64,000 bases of DNA. Origin: Arbacia lixula (Eukaryota > Echinodermata > Echinoidea > Arbacioida > Arbaciidae). The stretch's first letter is position 1. The number at the start of each line of letters is the position of its first letter. A program made the position numbers and the translations under genes. This document shows positions 48,300 to 62,670 of the stretch, one piece after another. The DNA lies in assembly GCA_963669155.1 (NCBI GenBank), contig OZ022588.1:14695835-14759834 (forward strand), written 5' to 3'. The notes under the pieces are model-generated. The model ran no database searches. It had not been told where the DNA came from and saw nothing but the letters and a program-made list of their open reading frames with translations.

Positions 48300-48740
48300 A
48301 CGGCGAATAGGGGAAGTTCAAGTGCGCTTGAACAGAAGCCCAAATAAGATTTTAACTAATCTCAAGGGGCTCACCCCCTTCCGCAAGGTGAGACAGTCAA
48401 TTTCAGGCGGCCCGCTATCTGGAGACGAAGTGCGTCGAAACTCGGCGAATATTTATGAAGATATAATAAGGCTTTTCAGGGCGTTGCATCTCTCCGGCGA
48501 TACATGATAGAGGAGAGGTAACAGTTGGACGGACCCCTGGGGAGGGACTCATGGTGTAAGATGGTCAGATAGACAGCCAATTAAACGTATCGGGAACGGC
48601 TCCCCCGACCGTCGGGCGCGAGATGTGACAAGACGCGGGGTAACAAATCCTGCGCACCGTATTAATATTCATCGTCATCTCATCGGAATATGCATGAGGT
48701 TTGATTAATAACACGTTAAAGCGCGGGCTCGAGGGGGGAG
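48300..48740. promoter_or_regulatory. Candidate conserved regulatory element upstream of the start exon
   Basis: Complex stretch 1.7-2.2 kb upstream of the start exon. It includes GTATTAATATTCATCG, GAATATGCATGAGG (octamer-like) and TTGATTAATAACACG. A 61-codon plus-strand frame at 48322-48507 is not low complexity but has no recognisable domain. Confidence 0.35.
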
Positions 48741-50029
48741 AGAGATGGTGAGAGATGGCGAGATTAGTTTCATCTTTCCGTCATGCTGCTGCGCTGAAAC
48801 CGAGAAAACAAAGATAATGAGATTTGAAACATACACCAGTGTGAGAATCTAATGAAATTTTTTGCGACGCATGTGCATGACAGGTAATACATTACAGCGG
48901 TGCTTGGCGTTCTTGCGTGCTTGCTCTGCAAACCGCACGCAAACACCGGCACTGTATTGGCCTGATTTCTCATCTATTAAGTTTGGAAAATCATTAGCAT
49001 TTTTCTTTCACTCAAAATACTTCTGCGTGATTCATGGAACAATAGAAGTGGTGTTCATCGCTCGACGGTATTTGCGTTTTGTATTATTTGGCACAGTTCG
49101 GAAGTTGTAGCTTACATTTCCAGTACGATGTGTTGTCAAAACATCTCTTTCATGTCAGGATTGGGGGGGCATCCTACGAAAAAACGTGTATAATATTCAG
49201 TGCATGCGATGGGTAAAGAAAGGTTACTAATGTATATGTGTGCATGATTACGATATAGTCTGGGCACGATAGAGGAAGGAACACGACTCCCGATGTCTTA
49301 CAGCACATCCATCACCATAATTTCAAATGGAAATATGCGTGGTGGTATCCCATTTGTCCCCTTGAACTTTAAATAAGACCTACATGTATCGCCAAGTAAT
49401 TACAGGCACGGGCTTGCCAGTACGTTAAGAAAGACACACTCCCGTCTCCTGGTAGAAACGTAATACCACGTGGATAAGTTCAATCGAAAAGACTTTACTC
49501 AGACACACTCAGAAATCAGAAAGTAATTTGTGGAGCTTTTCGCTGCGACCACCGTACACACAGCGCAGCTTTAGAGCTAATTTATTTCTCAATCGCTGCG
49601 GCATTACTTTGGTAATGAAGGACCTCGATAAAAAAAAGGGCCTCAGAAAAGTCCTTTCCCGAGAAAATTAATATCACAACATGCTGCGAACCCCTTTCTG
49701 ATAGGGTGCGCATGTAGCATAGAGCATAAAGTGTTTTCTTCATTAATGCGAAATAATGCTCTCGATTATACACAGGGATTCCAAATGAGATGAAAATATT
49801 GATCGCGTTTTATGAGATATTTTCACCAGACTAAATGCGAATGAGCTTGTGTGCTACGCAGTCGTCTACTTCCCTGGACTCGCTGAATAAGTGAAGGCAG
49901 TATTGAGGAAGGAGACGTGCATGATATGTTGTATGTATGTGTTCTTGTCTCGAAGGCCCAGACTTTACCATGCCGACATGTAACTATAGCCGTCGTAACA
50001 CTGCACTTGCCATTAATCAAGGATCACAG

Positions 50030-50300
50030 ATCCATTAGGTCTAATATAGTTATCCCGTTGATTTATTTAATGAAATCGCAAATGCACTTTTATATTCGCC
50101 TCAATTTGCGCCAGTCTCACTTCATCTGCCAAGTCCTCCATCTCCGGCTCTAAAATTATCTTTGGGAAATTAATTTGCTCGGGCGAGCTGCCACCGAACA
50201 CTTGCTTGGGATTTGAAATCTGGCTGTAATATTGCGCAAGAATAGCACTTGCTATCAATCTTCAGAATCCGCTCTCATCAAAATTAATCATCCGGCGTCC
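50030..50300. promoter_or_regulatory. Candidate conserved regulatory element (also open as a 63-codon frame)
   Basis: Complex stretch with GATTTATTTAATG, GGAAATTAATTTGC, CTGTAATATTGCGC and AAAATTAATCATCC. On the minus strand 50067-50258 is a 63-codon frame with balanced composition (it includes PKQVFGGSSPEQINFPK) and no recognised domain. Regulatory DNA is preferred, but a short exon cannot be excluded. Confidence 0.35.
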
Positions 50301-51529
50301 ATAGACCATCATAATATACATATAGGTAGCTACTGAGCACTGAGGGTTATGTTGTACATGCGTCATGCCTTACTCGGGTTTACAGATAGCCAAACTAGAA
50401 AATGGGTACATTCCATGTCCGGTGGTGACATGTCGGAGCCCATACATCGTGCTTTGCTCTGCCTCCCCATTTTGCCTCGTCTACATACTCGACGTGATTG
50501 TAACAACTTTGGCGGGTATGTTTTATGTCCATTCTCACACACAGATATCAACGTTACCACGGCAACTGGTCCCTTAATATGCAAAGCACGCCACCACTGA
50601 TTGCTATTTTTTTCTTACTTGACGAATGCGAGGGGGCCGGTATGGTGGCCTTAAGACAATCATCACGAAGCAAAAGCGTTTTCGTGACCGGTTGTTTTAA
50701 TATCACACCATTTAATTTTGACAATTTCCCTGCCATTCTTTCGACGAAAAAAACCCTGCGTGTGTCGGGATGAATTAATTTCCGAAGCTCACGAGTAAAC
50801 TCTACACATCTGCTTGCAACGCCTCTTGTTCAGTTGTGTACATTCCGAATTCTCTTTCTCAGCAACACATTTGAAAAGAGAGAAGGGGGCAAAAATAATG
50901 GTTACACGTATAAACTCAAACCGTTTGGTTACATATAGCCATTTCTGGAATGGTAAATAGGAAAACACTTGTCATGAATGCTCTCCTGAATAACACTTTC
51001 AAATGGAGGCACCGAATATAAGGCATTGAAGGGCTTGATCTCTAAATGAAACTTCTTTTTTTAGGTGATCGTCACATTTAAATTTCACAATCTTTGATAT
51101 AACGAAAAGGCGATTTGACGTTAAATGGATAAGGATAATAAACATGGGTAAAAGGACACGTTTTCTTGTAGTAATCTTCCATGCATTAAGTATAACTCCA
51201 CGAAGAATTCTTTATCTTTTTAATTGACAAGAAGTGAAAGCTATGTCGATCATGTTTCAAAACATTATTGCAAAGTCACTGGCGTTTCATTTAAGGTTGT
51301 TCATGTTCTTAGGATAAATGGGAAAATGGTTCGATTACGTTGTGTAATAAGCCCTGGGCACCACTGCTGTTTTTTGTATGTGCCTGTATATATAACCAGT
51401 ACATGGCATAGCCACGGGTGAAAGAAAGCCGAAGCGATTGTAGCTTAGCTTTATTGGACTGGTCAATCAGATTTTAATAAACCTATCATAGTTGATCCCT
51501 CACGGAGTGTAATATCGAACAACAATCAA

Positions 51530-51790
51530 GCCCATGCCAAGTCGAAGCGCAACGAGCAATTAAGCCAGGCATGGCATTTCTATATATAACCCCCTCCCTC
51601 CGTACGAAATGAATCGTATTGGTGCCCGGCTCAAATGTATTGATATGATAGCCACGGTGTTTTCATTGCAAATAACAGCTGCACTTAATCACATTTTGTC
51701 AAGGCGGTGAAAACTCATTAAGCATGTGGTTGCAGGTGATGTAGGGACGAGTTGGGATTGGTGTTCATTAATGAGCCTTGATGTACACGG
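51530..51790. promoter_or_regulatory. Candidate conserved regulatory element
   Basis: Complex stretch with GCAATTAAGCCAGGC, ACTCATTAAGCATG and GTTCATTAATGAGCC, free of satellites. By eye only. Confidence 0.3.
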
Positions 51791-53099
51791 GAGGAACAGT
51801 GCTACCACACACGTCAGTTTCATATCACGTCCTCCCCTCCACTCCGCTCCCACCCCTTCATCCCTCCCACCCCATGTTACCTTCTCGTCAATGACATACT
51901 ATGTGCGCAAAGTGACACGTGGGTTAATGTTTGGTACTGTGGGGGTTAACTCCCAACACCACGTATACTGGTGCTGTCGCTGACAGGGAGAACACGGTAT
52001 ACGGGCGCAAGGTTCCCCCTCCAAATCATACACGTTATTAGCCATAGCATTTCCATTCAATTAATTTCACATCATTGTAATTTGTTACGCATGGCGGCCC
52101 GTACTAATAGCCTTCCAGAGGGGGTGTTTTATGCGGGCCTTTCTTGATCGATCATTAGCGCCCTGCAATTCCCTCCATTATTTCGTCATGAAACCGGATC
52201 GGTTTTTCCATTACAAGACATGTTTTCCCCCACTCTCTCTCCCCCTATCTCTTTCTCTATCTATCTGCATATCTACTGTTCTCTTTCCCGCTCTCTCAAT
52301 ATTCCCCTCTCTTTTATTCTCGGTGTGCGACAGCCGCGGAGCCGATGAGTGATGACGAAAAACGCAATATCGTGAGTACGTTCGCACGCGACTGCCCGTG
52401 AAGAACGCAAATGGTGTCATTAGGAATGAGTGTTAAAATATCTCACAGTGTCTCAGCCAGAACCGATTTATTCCATTCGGCGGTGGCACTCGTATGTTGG
52501 TAGCCTATCCTACCACGAATACCCCTCTCTCCTGACACCCTCCACTAATAACGATTTTCACGACGGATGCCTGTCAAAAACGATTTTTAATAAACCCTCC
52601 CTTCACTCAGCGCAGGCGATTGGTGTTCATTACCAGAGTTTGAACATTATGGAACGCGTAATTGCATTTCTGTCATATTTGCATTTTTGCGCGCGAGTGA
52701 CGATTTGGGAAATATTGCGGCGAAACACCAACTATCATGACTACTGCGAGATGTTGACCAAAATAAGCGATACGACTTCCATACAAATGCACTCATAAAT
52801 AATCAATATGAACGGCAAATCATGTCTTTTCGTACCAAAACATCGCATGTTGCGGTTAATACTACCAAGAACGAAGAGGACGTGGAGGAAAACGGCTGGA
52901 ATATCACTTCCTCATACTCACGTATGAATAATTGACCATACATGCTCTGAACACTACATTCATGTCTCTAATGGAACAAACATCCAACCTTTGCCCTTTA
53001 GGACTGCATCCTTTTATTAAAATAAATTGTTATAATGAGTCAAAATCGCCCTCACCCAGATGTCCGCTAGAAGAAGCAAAAGCAGGAGAAATATTGCGC

Positions 53100-56000
53100 C
53101 GTGTTGGACTTAAAGATGAGTGATCGTCAATGAGCTTGTTAATGTCAATACAACAAGATGGCGATTATTTCAATCGTTCGTTATAATACCGCCCATGACG
53201 CATCGCATATCAAAATAGTCCCACATTGGGCAATACATAATCACTCTTATGACATGTTTTACATTAGGCCCTTACACATATCGGGCTGTACGATGGAAGA
53301 TCGCTTAACAGGACGCATAGTATCATGTACTGAATGATTACCAAAAGTTATAAGCAATCACTATTAAAAATGGCACCGACAACCATTATATTAATGCGAA
53401 CTTTGTTCAAAACGTGTGACACTATATGTATAAATACCAAGAATATGACATACCCTAACAAGGAAATAGTTCAAGTGTATCGATTCCGACGCAAAGTTGG
53501 AATTGCAGGGAGATGTTCATTGTCCACAACTTTGAATGAAATCCGAAATGACATTAGAGCAGACAAACTCTATATCAGCGCAACCTTCTCCACCTGACAT
53601 CTCTCATAATCGAGGTACACGGGTATATGGGTCAAACTATTTTTGATCGCATGATCACATAAATTTATTCAAAGCAACACTTGCTATGACGGAATAGTTC
53701 CCCCTTTCACCAGTGAAATACATCGACTTCCATACAACTTTGTCTACATTTCAAGCAAAATCATATTCAAAACCATAACTAATTTAACCCTCTCAGTACC
53801 AAGTCCTCACGAGCTATTTATTCTGTACACATTGGTGTGCCATAGGTTATGAAGAAGTTAAACATGACATCCAACTATGTTAGCTTCATCTAGCTCTCAA
53901 GCTTTCGTAAAGTAGGTCTGTGTGCCACTGTCATGGTCAATTACTCCAGCCAGGCTGACCTATTGACCGCTTCAACCGAGTTTAGGATGTACAGCCGCCA
54001 TTACAGGAAGCTGAAAGTAGTCTAGACACAACTTATGTACAAGTATTACCTGTCAACATGTGTTAACATAAATCGAACACAAAAGCCATCGAGTTACTAT
54101 TTTACTCTATACCCCTTTATGCGGACCTTCTCCAGATATGCACAAGTTAAGTCCATAGTACCCTAACACGGAAAAATAACCGGTGACTTCGAAATAAACC
54201 CGTGATTCGTTGATTATCCGATTACACCAACTCAAGAGAGAAATATATCGTAATTAAAGTGTACAATTGTTGACTGAGCAATCTTTGCAGCATTTGCCAG
54301 GTTGCGTTATCATATGTCAATACACAAACACAAAACGTTTGTCTAAATTTTCTATTTGCCATGGTAATATTCTAGATCCATACGGCAATCGTATGGTGTT
54401 GTTGTTGGTGTTGGTGTTTATTCTGTCCAGTAATGCATTTCCGCAAAGGTAACAAGCAACAAATAAAAACATCTATAGAGAAAGTTATTGATAAATATAT
54501 CGACGAATACGCCTAAATACGCAGAGGCGGACATACAACCAACAGGATGGAAAAGATGAAGCTAGGGTGGCAGATTTTCGGAGCTCGCATCCAAACAATA
54601 ACCCGACCCATTATTGGAGCACGTGGGAAGTCTGTCTACATGTCGTATGACCCACCTCGAACTCGCTGCATGTCCAAATGAAAACTTGAGGACAGACAGG
54701 TAGAGAAATTAGAAGTGCTGCCGCGGCTGATGCCGATGCTACTATACTACCATGACTACGAGGAGCGCATGAAGATATGGTCCCCAATCTAAATACAAGA
54801 AATGAAGGGACCGTGTACTTATGGTGCGATCTGTTAAAATGACAAGAAACTCACTAGCCCTCTCTTAAACTGCCAACTTAGCAGAATGCACCAGTGAAGA
54901 GCAAGCAATATATTTTCTTGTCATTTGATATCAGACCAGGCTATATATTTCTGCCTTGTCAATTCCAATATTGTTTCTTTAAAAGATTCCTGAGTTTAAG
55001 TTGCGTAACTTCTGTATGAATCGAACTGCAAGCTAGCGACATTGTAGGTTGATTGAGAAAAGGTTTCACAGGTCATTTATCACAGTTACAACCATTGGAA
55101 ACGGCGAACGTTCTTCGATAACATGAGAACAAACATATCAGCTTCCATCCGATGGTAATAATACGTTTTTCAGCGGAATAATTACAATGGTCCTGATGGC
55201 TACGACATTTATGGGGTGATAACAAAGTGATTACCATTAAAAACACGATACCAGTTTGTTGAGAGCAAGAAGGGCGTTAGAGATTGACCCGTTGAGAACC
55301 AGAAGAACGATTATGCCACATACTTTAATCAGGGCTAGCGGACGTCTGGTTCATTTCTTACGCCTTTCCGTCTCTGAACGGGAAGAGACATATACATGGA
55401 CACATTACGGGAGTTAAAGTGGCGTCAATTGATGTTTGCAGTATCGTAATGTTGTTCCTTCCTCCCTTTTATCTGTTGGTCTTACATTGCGTAATCAACC
55501 ATGTCTACATCAAGTCGATTAATGAGTGGCAAAATGAGTTGAGAAGAGAAGAAGCAATGATCCCTCGTCACATATTGGCGATACCATCAACGTCCGAGTG
55601 CGAGTTTGGAAAATACCTCAAAGAGGCGACACGTATCCTTCATTCATGTCATCTGTAACCGGCTCAGACAATCACACATCAGAATGAAATTAAACCTCTC
55701 ACATTAGTCATGAGGGTAATGGTATTACTGGGCCATACATCAGTTGGTCATCACCCGCCATTAGTATTCAGCACATCTACGTGTCCATTAAAATGCTTCT
55801 GACACGACTACATCTGGGTGGGACTACATCATGATGAGGCGCACGTCAGCATCGCTTTCTATCAAACTGGCGTTGAGCAAAGTTGAACTCCTGCACGCAG
55901 TCGCTCTCGAAATTCATCTGAGAGAGAAAAACCAAAAGGGACGTCCCAACTAATATGAAGAGCGTCGAGTTGATTCAGCAATTTGGACAACTGATATGTG

Positions 56001-57200
56001 ACTATTTATGTGTCAGTGGTGCCGTATTGCGCCAGTGAAACGCACATGTCACACATTAAAAGCACGTGATGGAGAGAACAGGATGTGTATTCGGGCTATC
56101 CGAACCTGTCAAACCGGTGTGGGATGGGGGAGCAACACGCTTTAAGAGAGAACATGAGTTTGTAGGACTGCTTCTTCGAAACGAAACACGTTGACTTTTA
56201 ATCTCACCATCTCTTCGTCACTCTTAAGAGAACGCCAATGTATTACCCTAAAGGGTAGGTAGTCCGTTGTGATTGAGGCGATATGCTGTATAAACTGACA
56301 AACGGATAACACAAGTCAAGAGAATGAGTGCCCTCACTCTCTTTGGAAGTCTGATACGTTCATGTATCACTGTCTATGAGCCACATGTACACTTATCTCT
56401 TAAGTGAAGCGTCCCAATCGGGTGTGCACTCCCCTTTCCCACTCTATCGCCCATTTATCACACATTATGGTTTCTGATTTCAGATTTCTAGAAGATACTA
56501 GCCTATTAAACATGGGCACGATGGAAGGCTACAAAGATCACAGCTACAGACATTAGGGAGTGGGGGCAAGTGCTGAGGCCCTCTGCTCCACCCATAGGGT
56601 GCAAAGAGGGGTAAGTCATCCAAGTTGTAGTATTCGACTCTTCGATTAAACAAGAAGATTCTTGAGAACATCTCTAGGAAATGGGAGAATAGCAGGGGCG
56701 GAGGTCAATCAATGCAACATTATTGGGCCCGTGGAGAGGAAGCACATAATTATTATGTGTGTGATTTGTAGAACGACAAGTGGCAAGCACCGATCAATTA
56801 TTCGCAGATGCCCCACCCTCTTCTATTACTCACCCCACCCCGCTCCATTACACGCGCACACACTTACAGCTTCATTTCAAACATTAATCCATTACTGTTA
56901 TCTGCTATGATTTTTTTTACCAGGGATTAAATAATATTGCAATACCAAGTATGAATTACGATATCTTTTAAGATTCAGAATTACGTAATGCCGACATTAA
57001 TGCACATCATGGATGTCTGGGTAGTTTTATTGTGCATGGGCTATTGTAGAAAATAACAATTTACAGAGTGAAAACATCTCAAGCTCTCAACTTTCACAGA
57101 TAAAGGCTGGATCGGATATATCTTTCACAATGCATATAATCACATACAGTTAAAAGGTTATCGTTATAAAGGTTTGTTTTAGCGAAGGATAAAAACACCA
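53100..57200. other. Unique sequence with no supportable feature
   Basis: About 4 kb without satellites, long frames or recognisable coding exons on either strand. Short frames (60-90 codons) show no domain or splice-site support. Confidence 0.5.
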
Positions 57201-58399
57201 AGAATCACTTAGACGGATCAAGTTCAGCTTTGCGCACGGGGTATGGATGTCGTCTACGAGTTCCTCCTAACCTAAAAACCGCCTTTCCCGCAGCATAAAT
57301 ATCCCCGACCGTGGTCGTTGAACACGAGCTATTTGCCCTTCAAGACCAGTTTCCCAAGGTCGGATCGGTCAGTCACGATCACGATCACGCCTCCTCGTGA
57401 TCCTCTGGGCTGGCTGGTTGCAAATTAGTTGCCACCCCTAGGGGGGTGTCTTCTGTCCACGGCTCTTCCTCAGCGCATAGCCTTAGCTGCGCCCGAAGAC
57501 TCTTGGAGGAGTTTTAATTTCTTCCCGGCGCACGCAAGGTACAAATATGACTCGCAGCATACCACCATCACATCAGAGGGATCGTATAATCCTCGATTTC
57601 TGACCTCATGCCATTCGAAATTGACTTTCAACTTATAGGTTGTGGTTTGACTTTCACACCCGAGAAGCTCTCTACCTTTCTTGGACTTGAAAGAGTGGTG
57701 ATAAATCATTAGCGACTTAAATGAAGAATACAGACACAGATGGATGGGTGCATATACAGGTTCGCCTCTTCGATCTGCGTCTCATCGTAGATCATGATCT
57801 AAACGCCATCCTTTTAGAAAGTAGTCTTCTTTCCAATATGTGTACCCAAACACGGAAGGCCTCCCTCGTAGAAAAAGGGCAAGGAACCGGCGAGATGGTA
57901 TGAAGGTTAGGCACGTGCCGATCAATTCTTTTTAATCAAACTTTCCATTTCTGGAAAAATAACTTTGAAGCGATGCAGAATAATGAATCTAATAAGACCG
58001 GGCATCTGAGCGGCTCAGACTGAAGTTTAGGCTAGAGATGCTCGCCATGATTTGTTTCCAAACTGCTTGCCTGGCTGCCACACATGCGTATGATGCATGG
58101 AGCGGGGAAGCCGACTCGAAACATGTCGTTCATGGTTTTAATTTCATTACGAAACGACGGGGCTGATTAAACCGCACCGATGCATGATCGCATTATCACG
58201 AGGAACAGCCAAAGTAACGAAAGAGAGACGAGTAAAGAGAGACGAGGAAATGAAAAAGATGGAGGGGGTGGGGGGAGAGGAGAACAAAATATCAACACTC
58301 CGGTTCCCCAAGACGTAGCAGATATATTTCCTGATTCAAAATTGTTGAAAGACGAGAAGGGATAATGTACTGGATGGCCTGGTGTGTGAAGTACATTTA

Positions 58400-58625
58400 T
58401 TTGAGCATGGGCTTTGAATAGTGTGCGTTGATAAATGCGAGCCGCGGCTATTAGCGCGATGTAGAAGCATCAAGGAATGAGACACAGGGAATTGCATTGA
58501 GAACAATGAGGAAGATGGCGACTATTTCGTGCCGAGATCTTGGCAGAATTAACAGGGGAAATTTGTGAGAGTGCGTTGGGATCCAATTACGGGGACATTA
58601 TTTCGTTTCCATATTAAATTGTCTT
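58400..58625. promoter_or_regulatory. Candidate conserved regulatory element with SOX-like pair
   Basis: Complex stretch containing CATTGAGAACAATG at 58495-58508. Its AACAATG fits the SOX consensus WWCAAWG and is faced by an inverted CATTG. Also CGGCTATTAGCGCG and GCAGAATTAACAGG. No coding frame. Confidence 0.35.
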
Positions 58626-59354
58626 CTTCTCCCCCTACCCCCTTCGAAACAACATGCGTGAAGGAATGGATCCTCCGCTGTTGCTAATGTACTTTCTTAA
58701 TATCGCAAATGGAAAAGCTGATTAAGGCTGCGCATGCCGATTGGAAGATCTCTCGAAATTGTAATCAATAAGGGAACAATGCCCGAGCGAGGTTTGTAGT
58801 GGGACAACTGGTGAATCTCGGCAGCGGCAACCTCGTTACCGGATGTGTTTGGGTTCATCTCGGAACCTTGTCACATTCCCATCCTCTCGGACTTTCACTC
58901 CGCGGTTTGTTAACATGAAAAGGAACACCAACTTGAAAAATGTGAGTATTCCACTGCAAAAGCGAAAACATGTGCTCATGGTAGTCATGATATTGTGTAT
59001 AAACTCACAGCCGTGCATATCCGCAAAGCAAAATGCCATCAGAATTAACAGTCCTGCAGAATATCCCCCAAAACGGGGTAAAGACAATCACACAAATCTT
59101 GCCATTTCCAGATTTCCCAGAAGGCCTGCGAACTATTTTTTTCAACGTCCTCAACGACACAACATACGGGCATGCGATGTGTATGACAAGGACGGAATAT
59201 GGGGATCAGCGAGGACCCAAACAGGGCAGGGAGGGTGGGGTGTGGTTAAAGCTCTTTCTTCTGATTGAGTAATACGCAGTGGGAGAAGGCAACAGGACCT
59301 GTAATTTCATTCGTCAGAACTATCTTCGGCGGGAGAACATACAGAAAGACAGGG

Positions 59355-59425
59355 AGAGAGAGAGAGAGAGAGGAAGATACAAGTAGACAGACAGACAGAG
59401 AGGGAGAAAGAGGGGGGGGGGGTAG
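59355..59425. repeat. (GA)n, (CAGA)n and poly-G tract
   Basis: GA repeats near 59358-59373, CAGACAGACAGA, then about 11 G at 59411-59421. Confidence 0.92.
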
Positions 59426-59582
59426 ACAGGAGGATCGCATTCGTCGATTCACAGGATGCGCGCGATGTATCATTTTATCCAATGAGACTCGCGCAGAGTA
59501 TCACAACTTCTTCTCCGCTCACAATCGACTAAATTTAATCAACTGGATTTCCCGCCTTTTTGTCGTGTCTTGAACGTCACCA

Positions 59583-59632
59583 TCTCTCTCTGTCTGTCTC
59601 TGTCTCTCTCTCTCTCTCCCTGTCTCTCTGGC
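59583..59632. repeat. (CT)n/(GTCTCT) microsatellite
   Basis: CTCT and TGTCTC units without longer period. Confidence 0.9.
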
Positions 59633-60939
59633 AATCTCTATCTTTCTACCCTGCCTTCTCATTTTCTTCTGCAATCAATAAAGTAGGGTTGGACACTTTA
59701 ATAATCTCAGTGAGCAAGAGGCGCAGACAGCAGAGAGCTAATGAAAAAGAAAAAAAAATCGGTGCAATGTTTTGCAATCGCGTCAAAGCAGAGTGCCCAG
59801 TTGATTAAAACGGCGTGGAAGAAACGCTGCGCATGTGAGAGTTATATGTTGGGGGATTAGGATATTTTGGGTATTAAACCAGCCCCCCGTTCACACTGTC
59901 TGTCATCTCGTGTCAGTCCCAAGAAATTGCACGGGTTTTACCACGTCCTTTTTATAGTGTAAACGCGTGGGAACCGACCCACCGTTTTTCGTTTTTCCCC
60001 TTCTCTTTGAAAGAACTCGCTGAGAGTTCTAATTTACCAAACCAAACATTCTCCAGAACAGTGGATGGATGGGTAGGGATGTACGTTCGCCATATGACTT
60101 CACACAATGTCACGCTTTCCCCGCTACAGAGATAGGCATGATTACAACCATAATAAACATATTTAATATATCCGCTACACCATGGGCACCGGCACTATTG
60201 GCGTCGAGCAAAACGTCTTAATATAGCTACACGAATAAACGCTGTAGACGAACTGATCATGATTACAAGCATGATGTATCATTTCACAATACATTAAGCA
60301 AAAAGGTCCAGTTTTTCGTATCGCATAGATGCATGTATGCATTTAAACCTGTATATTGAACTTTCAATGGTTCGATCTATTTAGAGGATTCTCCCTTACT
60401 TACTGTACTATGAATCTAAACACTTCATTCTAGGCACTTTCATAACAATAAACATGACCAGCACTACAAATTAGTTTTAACACGATACCTTCAACACAGG
60501 CATTCACGCATGTCCAATTTAAATGTCCACGTGTGTCTTCATTTCGCACGTCATCATATCGAACAAACAATTATTACATGTATGTTATTAATTTTAACTA
60601 GCCGTCCACTTTCAGTCTACCCCCTGCCCACCCCAACCCTTCACTCCTTCTCTCCCCTCCTCCCTCCCTCTCTTAAATTACCAATATCGTGGGTACTTGG
60701 GGCAACATGAAGAAACCATAGAAATATTTTGGTCTCGTCAATTAAGCTGCGGAAATTACTCGAGTACTTATCGGGAGCCATTCAGGGCAGCGCTGAACTT
60801 GATTGCGTACATGCACGCGGACCACGTGTGAGGCGCAAGATAGATCACTCTCCCTACATTTCATGTCCAACCCCGCAATAACACAAGTGTAGTAATTGAT
60901 CCTGGAAGGAAATTACTCCAGGAACGAACCCCGGACCGA

Positions 60940-61170
60940 GGGGAGAGAGAGGAGGGGAGGGGATGGAGAGAGGAGAGGAGAGATGGAGAAACAGACAGGC
61001 AGAGAAGGAGAACGATAGGGGTGGGGAAGACAGGGAGGACGGGAAAGGGGCGAAGACAGGTAGAGAGATGGTGGAGATGAATGGAGAAAAGGTAGGAAAA
61101 CAAACAAAGGGGAGAGAAAGAGAGAGGGGGTAAGATAGAAACAGAGGAAGAGGCGGCATAACACAGGAAT
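60940..61170. repeat. Degenerate purine-rich tract
   Basis: GGAGA/GGGGA-rich; it continues with GGAGCAAGGA repeats at 61180-61215. The 255-codon opposite-strand frame across 60861-61628 is compositional. Confidence 0.8.
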
Positions 61171-61311
61171 GGGCAAGGAGAGGAGGAGCAAGGAGGAGCA
61201 AGAAGGATCAAGGAGGAAGGTGACAGGGAGGGAAAGACATATACGGTGAGAAATTTAAGTAAAGAGGAAAAGGTGAGTGACGGACAGAGTGTGAGAGGGG
61301 GGAGGGGCGGC

Positions 61312-61356
61312 TGATGATGATGATGATGACGGTGGTGGTGGTGGTGGTGGTGATGA
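61312..61356. repeat. (GAT)n/(GGT)n trinucleotide repeat
   Basis: Five GAT units followed by about seven GGT units and more GAT. Confidence 0.94.
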
Positions 61357-62459
61357 TTTTGGTGATGTCCATATAAATATATGATAGCATCAAGACAGAA
61401 TGGGGTGAGCAATATTGAGAGGGAGATACGGAGAGCAAATAGAGGGGAAGAGAGGGGGAGAGAGTAAGATAGGGGGAGGTTGGGATAGGGAGAGAAACAA
61501 GGAGTGAGGGAGAGAGAGTGAGAGAGACTAGGTTCCACTAAACAGAGAGAAAAGGTTGAAGAGTAATCAGGAATTCCAAACTCATCAGGGCTGTGCAAAT
61601 GTAAATAGTGCAGAAAGAAATTAATCACGCGCAGTTATTTGGAATTTCTACATTCATTCTCATTGCTATGTCGTTCCTGTACGTGCACACGGCCGAGTGG
61701 TGGGCCGTTCATGGAAAATACACACACACACCCGACATATTCAATAGCGAAATGGTTCTTTCGGTACATTATACTTCTTTACCTGCCTGCGTTCTCGTTC
61801 AATTGGGCATTACTGAAATACATGGTTGAGTTCGCTACATGATCTAAAAATATGTCCCTGAAATTATTTTAGCATAATTTATACATTCTGAAGACGAACT
61901 CAATACAAAGTGGCAAGGTCTAGCTAAGAAGTGAGTTAGTTTGTAGAAACAACGAACAACTTGTGTTTAACCATTTCATCTCATCCCATATTTTCCACTA
62001 ATTCCATGTAATAACGGCAAACTTCTTACCGCATGTATTAATTACTGCTCGTAACTTCATTCATCGTTCATCTGTATGTTCTCCCTGCTTTCATATTTCC
62101 TTTGTGTGATCTACATCTATTTCTCCCTCTTTATAATCATTTGTGTTCCACTGACGCATATGGGCACTCGTAGTGCTTCTTTCTCGCAGAGGTTTACCGA
62201 GGCGAAATCCACATGTCCATGTGCATGGCATGTATGAAGATGTCACATTCACGGTATACTGCCAATGTTAACCTTGGTTCCAGGCGATTGGACATTTTAA
62301 ATCCAGTGTACACTTGGGTCTAGTAGTGACAACACGTACTTTTCTCTGCTACAATCCATCCATCTTGGGGCGAGCGAGTATGAGTAGTCTTCTGCAGCCG
62401 GACCTGTTTATTTCATAGTTGGATTAGAAATAATGCTCAAAGAGTCTGGAAGCGAGGCA

Positions 62460-62670
62460 ATATCAATTCCTGACTGTATGGGTGACGTTTTTACCATCCG
62501 CATCACCATGATCACACGTGCCCAATATAGCTCACCTAGCTCCACGCACTCATCAGTTTAAAAGCTCGGGATTAATCACAAAAATGTTCCTGCAGCAAAT
62601 TGCGTCTGGGGGCAGTGGGTAGGAAATTACAATACCTACATTTCCAGACGGGCTCGCAAACAATGAACGA
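62460..62670. promoter_or_regulatory. Candidate conserved regulatory element
   Basis: Complex stretch with GGGATTAATCACAAAAATG, CAGCAAATTGCGTC and ACACGTG. By eye only. Confidence 0.25.

Noticed and set aside
60861..61628. 255-codon minus-strand frame
   Set aside because: It is the complement of a purine-rich tract and a (GAT/GGT)n repeat, giving Ser/Leu/Pro/His runs. Compositional artefact.
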